Source: Armatimonadota bacterium (lineage in GTDB: Bacteria; Armatimonadota; Zipacnadia; Zipacnadales; UBA11051). Taken from it: a DNA stretch of 5,747 bases. Location of the stretch: the NCBI GenBank assembly GCA_030612305.1, contig JAUWOG010000174.1, positions 1 to 5,747 on the forward strand. Direction: 5' to 3'. The position numbers were made by a program, and so were the translations under genes. The first letter of the stretch is position 1; every line of letters starts with the position of its first letter. Shown here piece by piece: positions 1 to 5,699 of the stretch. The notes beneath the pieces are model-generated. The model saw nothing but the letters and a program-made list of their open reading frames with translations. It was not told the origin of the DNA and did no database searches.

Positions 1-2
1 CC

Positions 3-272
3 CGGCGGTCAGGCCTGGCGCAAGCGAAGTTCACGTACGGCTCCGAGCTATGCTGCAGCGCCGACGGCGGCACTGGCGCCAATTGGGAGCTGGACTGCAC
101 GGACATCAACTGCCGCCATGACATTGCTCTGACGCGGCACAACGAGGGGGCCAATATCGGCTTTGCAGACGGCCACTGCAAGTGGGTGCGGGGGAGTAAT
201 GTGCCCGCCGACACCTACGACGGGTCCGATGCAAGCACGATGACGGAGTTCTGGGACCCGACGTGCATGTGA
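3..272 (+). CDS. Pseudopilin with H-X9-DG C-terminal signature, 5' end cut by the window
   Basis: This is the C-terminal part (89 residues visible) of a secreted or surface prepilin-like protein. The frame is open from position 3 to the TGA at 270-272; the start lies outside the window. The visible part contains RHNEGANIGFADGHCKW, which is the H-X9-DG signature found at the end of prepilin-type N-methylation proteins (DUF1559-like) in Armatimonadota, Planctomycetota and relatives. It ends in EFWDPTCM. The complete gene downstream has a matching tail (RHNEGANCGFADGHVKW, then FWDPTCPNY), so the two are tandem paralogues on the same strand. The fragment is rich in cysteine, including a CC pair and CTDINC, which could form disulfides outside the membrane. 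The N-terminal prepilin helix cannot be seen here and is inferred from the paralogue. The exact role (pilus subunit, secretion pseudopilin or surface adhesin) is unknown. Confidence 0.88.
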   Translation, partial: RRSGLAQAKFTYGSELCCSADGGTGANWELDCTDINCRHDIALTRHNEGANIGFADGHCKWVRGSNVPADTYDGSDASTMTEFWDPTCM

Positions 273-445
273 CGGTGCGGCAGGGGAGAAGATGCCCACG
301 AGGGGACGCGCTGATAAACTCCGGGTAAAAAAAGGCTTGCCCGGAGAGAGGTATTGTGCAACAATAGAGCGAAGTAAGCGGTATCTGTCCGAGGGCGGAC
401 GGTACTTGTCAGTCTGAATTACGCATCCAGAATAGGGAGGTCAAG
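273..445 (+). other. Intergenic leader between the two pseudopilins, with three inverted repeats
   Basis: No gene is seen in these 173 bases. They contain three possible hairpins in a row: CTCCGGG/CCCGGAG (319-325 with 340-346, A-rich 14-base loop), TATTGT-GCA-ACAATA (352-366), and GTCCG-AGGG-CGGAC (387-400), which may be extended by GTA/TAC at 381-383 and 403-405. None is followed by a T run, so none looks like a simple terminator. A weak sigma-70-like pair, TTGCCC (337-342) and AACAAT (360-365) with a 17-base spacer, overlaps the first two repeats. The segment is probably a transcribed 5' leader or a control region for the second pseudopilin. I could not match it to a known riboswitch, including the c-di-GMP-I class. 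Confidence 0.45.
434..440 (+). promoter_or_regulatory. Shine-Dalgarno site of the complete pseudopilin
   Basis: AGGGAGG lies 5 bases before the ATG at 446 and fixes the start at the prepilin signal sequence. Confidence 0.8.
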
Positions 446-1111
446 ATGAAAAGACGAGGCTTCACACTTATAGAGCTATTGGTGGTTATCGCCATCATAG
501 CCATCCTGGCCGCAATTCTCTTCCCGGTCTTTGCCCGGGCCCGGGAGAAGGCGCGCCAGACCAGTTGCACCTCGAACGTAAAGCAGATAATGACAGGCAT
601 CTTGATGTACTGTCAGGACTTCGACGACAGGTTCCCCTTGACGTATATCGAGCCCCGGACAATGTGGACGACGCCGAATGGTACCGATACGACGAGTGAT
701 ATGCCCTGGATGATTGTCCTTGACCCGTATCTGAAAAACTGGCAGATCTTCGCCTGCCCGTCCAGCAGTGTGGCGGCCTGGGATGGGGGGCCCGCCACCG
801 TGTATGTCAGCTACGGATACAACGAGAACCTCTCCGGTATCGCCCAGTCGAGGTGTAATTTCAACGCCGAGCTCTGTGTGATGGCTGACGGCGGGACCGA
901 CGGGAACTACTCGATACTCGAGTCCTACGACGCCAACGACAATGCACGCAACAGTGTTGCGCTCGAGCGCCACAACGAGGGCGCAAACTGCGGGTTCGCC
1001 GACGGTCACGTCAAGTGGTTCAAGGGCAGCAGTATCCTCCAGGACAACTATGACGGGGTCGACACGGATACCATGGTAAGGTTTTGGGACCCGACCTGCC
1101 CCAACTACTGA
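446..1111 (+). CDS. Prepilin-type N-terminal cleavage/methylation protein with H-X9-DG domain (pseudopilin)
   Basis: This 221-residue protein is a complete type IV pilin-like or type II secretion-like subunit. Residues 1-10 (MKRRGFTLIE) are a class III signal: a prepilin peptidase would cut after Gly5, leaving Phe6 to be methylated, and Glu10 is the conserved Glu+5 of the mature form. Residues 6-28 form the hydrophobic helix that anchors it in the membrane before assembly. Then follow FARAREKARQTSC (29-41) and SNVKQIMTGILMYCQDFDDRFP (43-64), a pattern common in Armatimonadota. The C-terminal H-X9-DG signature is His176 to Asp186-Gly187. The ATG at 446 is preceded by AGGGAGG (434-440) with a 5-base gap, and the prepilin signal begins right at this Met. 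It follows a tandem paralogue and is closed by a terminator at 1140. Such families are large in these phyla, and individual functions are mostly unknown. Confidence 0.94.
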   Translation: MKRRGFTLIELLVVIAIIAILAAILFPVFARAREKARQTSCTSNVKQIMTGILMYCQDFDDRFPLTYIEPRTMWTTPNGTDTTSDMPWMIVLDPYLKNWQIFACPSSSVAAWDGGPATVYVSYGYNENLSGIAQSRCNFNAELCVMADGGTDGNYSILESYDANDNARNSVALERHNEGANCGFADGHVKWFKGSSILQDNYDGVDTDTMVRFWDPTCPNY

Positions 1112-1139
1112 CAAGGCTTGTTTCAAACGCAGCAGAGCA

Positions 1140-1174
1140 ACCGGCGCCTCAAGGAGGGGTGCCGGTGTTTTTTT
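1140..1174 (+). terminator. Rho-independent terminator after the pseudopilin pair
   Basis: ACCGGC (1140-1145) pairs with GCCGGT (1161-1166). An inner CCTC-AAG-GAGG stem strengthens the hairpin, with a small asymmetric internal loop. A G and then seven T follow at 1168-1174. It sits 28 bases after the pseudopilin stop, so it separates that gene from the sigma-54-driven neuB unit downstream. Confidence 0.88.
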
Positions 1175-1212
1175 GCTTCAGTTGCGGCCGCCTGCTGCCC
1201 ATAAGACAAGTG

Positions 1213-1227
1213 TGGCACGGAAGTTGC
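1213..1227 (+). promoter_or_regulatory. Sigma-54 (RpoN) -24/-12 promoter
   Basis: TGGCACG-GAAG-TTGC matches the RpoN consensus TGGCACG-N4-TTGC at every fixed position. The invariant GG (1214-1215) and GC (1226-1227) are separated by the required 10 bases. Counting the C at 1227 as -12 puts the transcription start near 1239, which gives a leader of about 177 bases before the ATG at 1416. Sigma-54 promoters need an ATP-driven enhancer-binding activator, so the downstream gene is probably switched on by a specific signal. The site lies just past the upstream terminator, where a promoter for a new unit is expected. Confidence 0.85.
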
Positions 1228-1252
1228 CCGATGTGCTAAAATAGCGCTAGTG

Positions 1253-1273
1253 ATCCGCTGAGTGTCAGCGGAT
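1253..1273 (+). repeat. Perfect 9-bp inverted repeat in the neuB leader
   Basis: ATCCGCTGA and TCAGCGGAT are exact reverse complements separated by GTG. With a start near 1239 the repeat would lie at about +15 to +35. It could be a 5'-end RNA hairpin that stabilises or controls the transcript, or a dimer-binding site for a regulator, possibly the sigma-54 activator in an unusual downstream place. No T run follows, so it is not a typical terminator. Confidence 0.7.
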
Positions 1274-1398
1274 AGCGGTTGTTCGCTCAGACGCGACAGG
1301 AGTCCAGAAGTCTGCTCATCAGGCCGAATGTGACCGTGTGGTTGCGGCTGTCGTCTGGCCGGTACGACATGGTCTCCGGGGACGAAGGCTTTGGAAAC

Positions 1399-1406
1399 AG
1401 AGGGGA
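1399..1406 (+). promoter_or_regulatory. Ribosome-binding site that selects the neuB start
   Basis: AGAGGGGA ends 9 bases before the ATG at 1416. This favours 1416 over the in-frame GTG at 1338, which would add 26 residues unlike the family. Confidence 0.65.
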
Positions 1407-1415
1407 ATATCGAAG

Positions 1416-2528
1416 ATGGGGATAGTACAGCTTGGAAAGCGCACAATAGGAGAAGACAATCCGGTTCTTATTATCGCTGAATGTGGCATCAACCACAACA
1501 ACAGCCTGGATATGGCGTTGGAGATGATAGATGCCGCGGCGGAGGCCGGGGCCGATGCCGCGAAGTTCCAGTTCTTCCGGGCACCGGGCATCTATACGCC
1601 GGCGGCCGGCATGTACAAGGTCGCGAAGGGGGACATGTTCGACATCTATGAGCTGCTCGAATCCGTCGAGCTACCCGAGGAATGGCTGCCTGACCTGTCC
1701 GCTCAATGCCGCAAGTGCGACATCGAGTTCATCATGACCGTCTGTGACGAGTGGTGTACCGACCAGATGGAGAAGGTGGAGTTTTCCTCCTACAAGATGG
1801 CCTCCGGGGAGATTTCTCACCTGCCCCTGCTTGCCTATGTGGCGTCGAAGGGCAAGCCGATGATCGTCTCGACCGGGGTCTCGACGATTGCCGATGTTGT
1901 TGAGGCCGTCAGCACCATCGCGCCCGAGGGCAGCCGGCCGATCGGGTTGGTGCAGTGCGAGGCGGCCTATCCGGCGAAGATGGATGAGTTGAACCTGCGC
2001 GTGATCGGGACGTACGCCCGTCTGTTTCCCAATGTGATTCCGGGGTTCTCCGACCACACCGTGGATGCGATAAGAGCACCCGTGCAGGCGGTATATCACG
2101 GGGCCAAGATCGTCGAAAAGCACTTTACTCTGGACCGGAATCTGCCGGGAGCCGACCACAGCTTTGCCCTCGATCCTCCCGACCTGATGCGCATGATCAA
2201 CGCGGTGAGGGAAGCCGAAGAAGACGTGGCCGCGGGACGGCCGCTGAAGATAGATGAGGAGCTAGCCGGTGACGGCGTGCGCCGGATATCGAAGGAGGAA
2301 GAGCTGCGCTACCAGTTCTACCACCGGACGATACTGACGGTGAAGCCGATAGCGGCCGGTGAGCCGCTGACATGCGACAACATCGCGTGCCTGCGGAATG
2401 GTGAAGCTCCCGGCGGGCTGCACACGCGCTACTACTCGCTGCTGGCGTCGGGCAAGTATGCTGCGACGCGGCCCATCGCCCAGTACACGGGAGTGGTGTG
2501 GGACGACGTTCTGAGCGCTGCGGAGTAG
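1416..2528 (+). CDS. neuB: N-acetylneuraminate synthase (NeuB) family protein with C-terminal SAF domain
   Basis: The 370-residue protein belongs to the cytoplasmic synthases that condense PEP with an N-acetyl amino sugar to make sialic, legionaminic or related nonulosonic acids. The TIM barrel (about 15-265) starts AECGINHNN (21-29) and includes KFQFF (50-54), SSYKMASGE (124-132), VSTG (151-154), FSDHT (211-215) and IVEKHFTLD (232-240). By comparison with the Neisseria enzyme, the likely PEP and metal residues are Lys50, Lys127, Ser130, Ser152, Ser212, His214 and His236. The antifreeze-like SAF domain covers about 300-365, beginning HRTILTVKPIAAGE, with Arg304 as the arginine that reaches into the partner subunit's site. 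The motif usually written HCTxxYP is QCEAAYP here (180-186), so substrate choice may differ. No CMP-sialate synthetase or epimerase gene lies next to it. It has its own sigma-54 promoter. The family is sure; the exact sugar is not. Confidence 0.93.
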   Translation: MGIVQLGKRTIGEDNPVLIIAECGINHNNSLDMALEMIDAAAEAGADAAKFQFFRAPGIYTPAAGMYKVAKGDMFDIYELLESVELPEEWLPDLSAQCRKCDIEFIMTVCDEWCTDQMEKVEFSSYKMASGEISHLPLLAYVASKGKPMIVSTGVSTIADVVEAVSTIAPEGSRPIGLVQCEAAYPAKMDELNLRVIGTYARLFPNVIPGFSDHTVDAIRAPVQAVYHGAKIVEKHFTLDRNLPGADHSFALDPPDLMRMINAVREAEEDVAAGRPLKIDEELAGDGVRRISKEEELRYQFYHRTILTVKPIAAGEPLTCDNIACLRNGEAPGGLHTRYYSLLASGKYAATRPIAQYTGVVWDDVLSAAE

Positions 2529-2531
2529 GCG

Positions 2532-2552
2532 GGCCCGAACTGACTGCGGGCC
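2532..2552 (+). terminator. Possible weak terminator after neuB
   Basis: GGCCCG (2532-2537) can pair with CGGGCC (2547-2552) around a 9-base loop, directly after the neuB stop. Only GGTTTC follows, so the T run is poor. It lies between convergent genes, where a terminator for either strand would be expected. Confidence 0.35.
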
Positions 2553-2620
2553 GGTTTCAGGCGGCGCGATGAGACGGCGCGTCCTTCAGTCGACCCCTCC
2601 ATGCGGCTTGGTTGGTGGGC

Positions 2621-3694
2621 TCAGATTTGTCTCATGTCGGGTATGGGCACGGGCTGGCCGCCCTGCTCGGCAGACATGTGGGCGCAGATGCCCGGCAGTG
2701 TGTAGTCCATCGAGCGCGCGGCATCCAGCGGCGGCGCAGTGTCGGTCCTGATCGCCGCGACGAACTCCTCAAGCATCACCGTCACCCAGTGGCGCCCGTC
2801 CTCGCGCTGGTCGTAGTCCATGTCGAGGTTCTGCCAGTCGGAGCCTGTTGCCTCATCTTCGAACCACGCTTTGACCTCCAGGCCGCCGAGGTTCACCATT
2901 CTGATGCTGCCGCGCGTGCCATACAGCCCGGTGAAAAGCGAAAATGGGTGGGCGATGCAGAAGCCGTTAGTGAGGCGGATTGCGCGCCCGGCGGCGGTCT
3001 GCAGAAGCCCGCTTTCCATGTCCACCGGACAGACGCCCGGAGCCACGCGGGCTCCTGTGTGCAGCCCTATCGCCGTGGTGCAGCGGTCCTCCATGAGGTA
3101 TAGCAGCGGCCCGAGCGTGTGCGAGCAATAGAACAGCGGCGGGAGATCGCCGGCTCGCCACGCCGGCTTCAGGTCATCACGCGTGCCCCACTCCGAGGCG
3201 TGATGGTGCTTGCCCTCCGCGTCAATGAGCATCCCGCCACGACAGTCGTGGGTGTACTCGGCCTCCGCGAAGACAATGTCGCCGAGCCGTCCCGTGTCAA
3301 CGAGCTTCTTGAGTTGCTGCGTCCAGTTCATCCAGATGTAGTCCTCGGCCAGCATGAAGTTCAGGCCGGTGCGGCGCGACGTGCTCACGACGGCCTCGGC
3401 CTCGGCGATGGAATAGACGCAGGGCGTCTCACAGAGCACGTGAAGGCCCGCCTCCATGGCCGCGACGGACTGTGGGCCGTGTGCCGGCCCCGGAGTTATC
3501 ACCGCCACCACATCCAGCGCGGCTTTGTCCAGGAATTCCTCGTAGTCGCTGAATGTCTCCAGCCCGCCGAAGCGCTCCAACGCCGCCTCGTTGCTGTCGC
3601 ACACTGCGACGACCTCGCAGCCCTCGATGGCGGAAATCCACTCGACGAAGCTCGCGCCACGTCCTAATCCGGCAACGCCCCAACGTAAGCTCAT
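2621..3694 (-). CDS. Gfo/Idh/MocA family NAD(P)-binding protein, EKP lysine replaced by threonine
   Basis: This 357-residue cytoplasmic protein (no signal peptide seen) has the two-domain fold of glucose-fructose/inositol dehydrogenases. The Rossmann part (1-120) opens with WGVAGLGRGASFV, a glycine-rich dinucleotide loop, and the second strand ends in VAVCDSN (28-34). The usual EKP motif, whose Lys helps catalysis, reads CETP here (88-91), so the Lys position is Thr90. The C-terminal domain has PPLFYCSHTLGPLLYL (185-200), in which His192 is the likely active-site histidine. This stretch resembles the YPTHGLGP motif of GH109 NAD-dependent glycosidases, which also lack the EKP lysine, though the protein is shorter than most GH109 members. 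The start is fixed by AAGGAG (3708-3703) 8 bases upstream and an ATGA overlap with the kinase stop, which implies translational coupling. It may oxidise a sugar or cleave a glycoside by oxidation and elimination; the substrate is unknown. Confidence 0.92.
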   Translation of the reverse strand: MSLRWGVAGLGRGASFVEWISAIEGCEVVAVCDSNEAALERFGGLETFSDYEEFLDKAALDVVAVITPGPAHGPQSVAAMEAGLHVLCETPCVYSIAEAEAVVSTSRRTGLNFMLAEDYIWMNWTQQLKKLVDTGRLGDIVFAEAEYTHDCRGGMLIDAEGKHHHASEWGTRDDLKPAWRAGDLPPLFYCSHTLGPLLYLMEDRCTTAIGLHTGARVAPGVCPVDMESGLLQTAAGRAIRLTNGFCIAHPFSLFTGLYGTRGSIRMVNLGGLEVKAWFEDEATGSDWQNLDMDYDQREDGRHWVTVMLEEFVAAIRTDTAPPLDAARSMDYTLPGICAHMSAEQGGQPVPIPDMRQI

Positions 3695-4656
3695 CGCTCA
3701 CTCTCCTTCTCAGTAATAGCGGCCAGCTCGAAGGCGTCACGACGGAAGGCACAGCCCTCCATCGGCCCTTTGGCGGTCGCACCCAGTGCGCCACACGCAT
3801 TAGCCAACCTGCCCGTCTCTTCCAGCCTCCGGCCCTCGCTGAGGCCCACTACGAAGCCCGCATCGAAGCAGTCGCCGGCTCCCGTCGGGTCCACTACTTC
3901 CACTTCGTATGCCGGTACCGCGACCGTCTCCGCGGCGGTGAAGATGATACACCCGGCGCTGCCACGCTTCAGCGCCACTAGCTCGATGCCGCCGTCAAGG
4001 AGGGCTTCACATGCCGCCTCGGCACCGCTCGTCCCTGTCAGGAGTTCCGCCTCATCGGCGCTGGGCAGCACGAGTGAGGCGGCCTCGAGAACGGGCGCAC
4101 AGACGCGTCGGAGAGCCTCCTCGCCGCCGAGGAGCTCCGGCCGGAGGTTCGGATCGAAGCTGATGCGCGCGTCTGCCGCGACGGCGAGCTCGCACGCCTC
4201 GTAGCAGGCCTGTCGCATCTGCTCGCCGGCGGAGAGCGTCGAGCCACAGATATGCAGCCACGCCGCATCTGCGAACATCTCTGGCGTCGGCTCCGGCAAT
4301 TGCCCGGCGGCCGAGTTCCCGATATGGAAGAGGAAGCGGCGGCTGCCATCGGAGAAATACGTGACGAACGCGCAGCCGGTCGCCACTTCCTCGATACGGG
4401 CCACGTGGTCGGCGGCGACGCCGTCCTGCTCGAAGCGGCGGAGCAGGCACTGTCCGAAGTCATCATCTCCACAGGCGCCGATGAACTCGGCGGGATGGCC
4501 GAGGCGGGCTACCTGGTCAATGAATATGGCGGGCGCACCGCTGGGAAATGGGCCGACGAAATCGTCCGGCCGGTCCAGCGGGCTGTCCACGCGCTTCCGC
4601 ATGATCTCGACTATCAGCTCGCCAATGGAGATAATCCGGTCTCTGGCCATCGTCAT
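3691..4656 (-). CDS. PfkB (ribokinase) family carbohydrate kinase
   Basis: The 321-residue protein should transfer phosphate from ATP to a sugar or 2-keto sugar acid in the cytoplasm, and its length is normal for the family. The substrate-binding N-terminus reads ISIGELIVEIM (9-19) and PSGAPAIFIDQVARLG (38-53), where most members have GGAxxNxA. FDPNLRPEL (167-175) and PSADEAELLTG (198-208) follow. LKRGSAGC (229-236) leads into the signature VVDPTGAGDCFDAGF (254-268), with Asp262 as the catalytic base. PSADE and FDPNLR occur in 2-keto-3-deoxygluconate and tagatose-type kinases, and GPFPSGAPAIFIDQ recalls proteins annotated as tagatose kinase; that is recognition, not a search. The frame stays open far upstream, but the protein begins at ATG 4656 (or the second ATG at 4650); no strong Shine-Dalgarno is seen at either. 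It is the first gene of the minus-strand operon. Confidence 0.93.
   Translation of the reverse strand: MTMARDRIISIGELIVEIMRKRVDSPLDRPDDFVGPFPSGAPAIFIDQVARLGHPAEFIGACGDDDFGQCLLRRFEQDGVAADHVARIEEVATGCAFVTYFSDGSRRFLFHIGNSAAGQLPEPTPEMFADAAWLHICGSTLSAGEQMRQACYEACELAVAADARISFDPNLRPELLGGEEALRRVCAPVLEAASLVLPSADEAELLTGTSGAEAACEALLDGGIELVALKRGSAGCIIFTAAETVAVPAYEVEVVDPTGAGDCFDAGFVVGLSEGRRLEETGRLANACGALGATAKGPMEGCAFRRDAFELAAITEKESER
3703..3708 (-). promoter_or_regulatory. Shine-Dalgarno site of the oxidoreductase inside the kinase gene
   Basis: AAGGAG on the minus strand lies 8 bases before the ATG at 3694, within the last codons of the kinase. With the ATGA overlap it supports coupled translation of the two genes. 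Confidence 0.75.
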
Positions 4657-4675
4657 CACACACCGTTTTTGTGCG

Positions 4676-4685
4676 CTTGTACAAG
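4676..4685. promoter_or_regulatory. Palindrome CTTGTACAAG, candidate operator
   Basis: This perfect 10-base palindrome covers the proposed -10 box of the minus-strand operon. TTGT...ACAA half-sites resemble those used by GntR-type regulators of sugar-acid genes, so a repressor binding here could block the promoter. No regulator gene is present in the window. Confidence 0.4.
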
Positions 4686-4704
4686 GACTATGCGGGCATC
4701 GCAA
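4676..4704 (-). promoter_or_regulatory. Candidate sigma-70 promoter of the kinase-oxidoreductase operon
   Basis: Reading the minus strand, TTGCGA (4704-4699) and TACAAG (4681-4676) are separated by 17 bases. Each matches four of six consensus positions. Transcription would start about 10-15 bases before the kinase ATG, leaving a short leader. Confidence 0.4.
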
Positions 4705-4775
4705 GGAAGTGACACCGGCGGTCTGCAGGAAGCCGCCGAACTCCCTGCGACCGCCCGTGTTGTCGAGCGTATTCC

Positions 4776-4790
4776 ACAGAGCGGCTCTGT
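4776..4790. repeat. 15-base palindrome upstream of the isomerase-like gene
   Basis: ACAGAGC and GCTCTGT are exact reverse complements around a single G, 49 bases before the GTG at 4840. It may be an operator or a leader hairpin for the plus-strand gene. No good sigma-70 boxes were found around it. Confidence 0.4.
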
Positions 4791-4823
4791 TATCCTTCAT
4801 GCAGGGCGCGACACCAACATGAC

Positions 4824-4830
4824 AGAGGAG
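4824..4830 (+). promoter_or_regulatory. Ribosome-binding site that supports a GTG start
   Basis: AGAGGAG lies 9 bases before the GTG at 4840. The next in-frame ATG (4858) is 27 bases away from it, too far for this site, so GTG is the better start. Confidence 0.75.
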
Positions 4831-4839
4831 TGAAGCACC

Positions 4840-5685
4840 GTGGCTCTCATACCTTCGATGTGGACGGCGATGTTCGTGGAAGCGGAGCCCGATGAGTCTC
4901 TGGGTATTCTGGGCCGACAGGGCTGGCGGTCCGTGGAAGTCAGCACCGAGCACGCTGAGATGATGCGGGAGGATGAGGCGTTGCTGGAGCCGTTCGCCGA
5001 GGCAGCCGAACGACATCAGATCGGCCTGGACCAGATGCACGCCTACATCGCCGCCGATGTCGCGAGCCTGGATGATGCCAGGCGCGAGCATGACATGGCA
5101 GCGGTTATCGGCGACCTGAGAAGCTGCGCGCGACTCGGTATCCCTGTGGCGGTCATCCATCCCGGCGGGCATGGGAAGATGAGCAGTTACGAGGAGTTGG
5201 AGCAGGTCAACCGGCAGCGCCTGGAGAGCTTTGTCCGGCTGGGTGGAGTGTGCGCCGAGGTGGGAGTGAAGCTGGCAATAGAGAACATGCCTGACGGCGG
5301 TGAGGGCCCGCACGGCCATCGGCGCTTCGGCGGCATCCTGGAGGAATTGCTGGAACTGTGCGAGCAGATTGCGCCTGAGGTTCTCGGCATCTGCCTGGAT
5401 ACCAGCCACTGCAACTGCGTCGGACTCGACATCCCGGAGACCATCAGGCTATGTGGGGATAAGATCTGGGCGCTGCACATATCGGACAATGATGGGGTCC
5501 ATGATGACCACCTTATCCCCGGCTACGGGGAGATCGAGTGGGGGCCGGTAGTTGCCGCCCTCCGCGACATCGGCTACGACCGCCCATTCAACCTGGAGGT
5601 CCCCGGCGCACGCAAAGGCGACCGCTCGCGGATGGCACTCCGCAGCAGACATGGTCTGGAGGTTTGCCGGGAGCTATTGGTCTGA
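4840..5685 (+). CDS. Sugar phosphate isomerase/epimerase family protein (xylose isomerase-like TIM barrel)
   Basis: This 281-residue protein is of the AP-endonuclease-2/xylose-isomerase-like TIM-barrel type, which includes sugar epimerases, keto-sugar isomerases and inosose dehydratases. Metal-binding positions fit the fold: VIHPGG (105-110, His107), AIENMP (146-151, Glu148), CLDTSH (185-190, Asp187 and His190), LHISDN (212-217, His213) and NLEVPG (251-256, Glu253). DDHLIPGYGEIEW (222-234) is the common loop before the last strand, with His224. There is no signal peptide, so it should act in the cytoplasm, and the length is typical. The start is a GTG chosen by its ribosome-binding site. It is divergent from the kinase-oxidoreductase operon and shares its 183-base control region, so it probably works on the same substrate, perhaps shifting or epimerising a keto-sugar made by the oxidoreductase. 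The substrate cannot be read from the sequence. Confidence 0.93.
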   Translation: MALIPSMWTAMFVEAEPDESLGILGRQGWRSVEVSTEHAEMMREDEALLEPFAEAAERHQIGLDQMHAYIAADVASLDDARREHDMAAVIGDLRSCARLGIPVAVIHPGGHGKMSSYEELEQVNRQRLESFVRLGGVCAEVGVKLAIENMPDGGEGPHGHRRFGGILEELLELCEQIAPEVLGICLDTSHCNCVGLDIPETIRLCGDKIWALHISDNDGVHDDHLIPGYGEIEWGPVVAALRDIGYDRPFNLEVPGARKGDRSRMALRSRHGLEVCRELLV

Positions 5686-5699
5686 TCTGATGTGTTTCA

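Larger units (their letters stand above)
1239..1415 (+). other. Long untranslated leader of the neuB transcript
   Basis: These 177 bases run from the predicted sigma-54 start to the neuB ATG. Apart from the dyad at 1253-1273 I see one weaker stem, GTCGT/ACGAC (1350-1354 with 1364-1368). Part of the stretch is open in the neuB frame from a GTG at 1338, but the encoded residues (VAAVVWPVRHGLRGRR) do not look like the start of a NeuB protein, and no ribosome-binding site was seen there. No recognised riboswitch or small gene was found. Confidence 0.45.

Noticed and set aside
319..346. Hairpin 319-346 as a terminator of the first pseudopilin
   Set aside because: The stem is good, but AGAGGTATT follows and there is no T run.
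476..1126. 216-residue open frame antisense to the complete pseudopilin
   Set aside because: It lies almost wholly opposite a gene with clear prepilin and H-X9-DG motifs, and its own translation shows no domain.
1338..1415. GTG at 1338 as the neuB start
   Set aside because: It adds 26 basic, non-conserved residues and I saw no ribosome-binding site there, whereas ATG 1416 has AGAGGGGA 9 bases upstream.
2612..3103. Plus-strand open frames of 100-180 residues across 2612-3667
   Set aside because: All are antisense shadows of the oxidoreductase, with compositions rich in Arg, Ala and His and no motif.
4690..4715. Possible second sigma-54 site on the minus strand (TGTCAC-TTCC-TTGC) before the kinase
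   Set aside because: The spacing is one base short, and the invariant GG is not at the required distance from GC.
4819..4833. Tiny ATG-to-TGA frame (MTEE) before the TIM-barrel gene
   Set aside because: It covers the ribosome-binding site of the real gene, has no site of its own, and four codons give no basis for calling a leader peptide.
4657..5409. Upstream extension of the kinase frame on the minus strand, which would give a 572-residue protein
   Set aside because: The added part lies antisense to the TIM-barrel gene, has no recognisable domain, and the kinase family begins at about 4656. The open frame is a by-product of GC-rich codon use.
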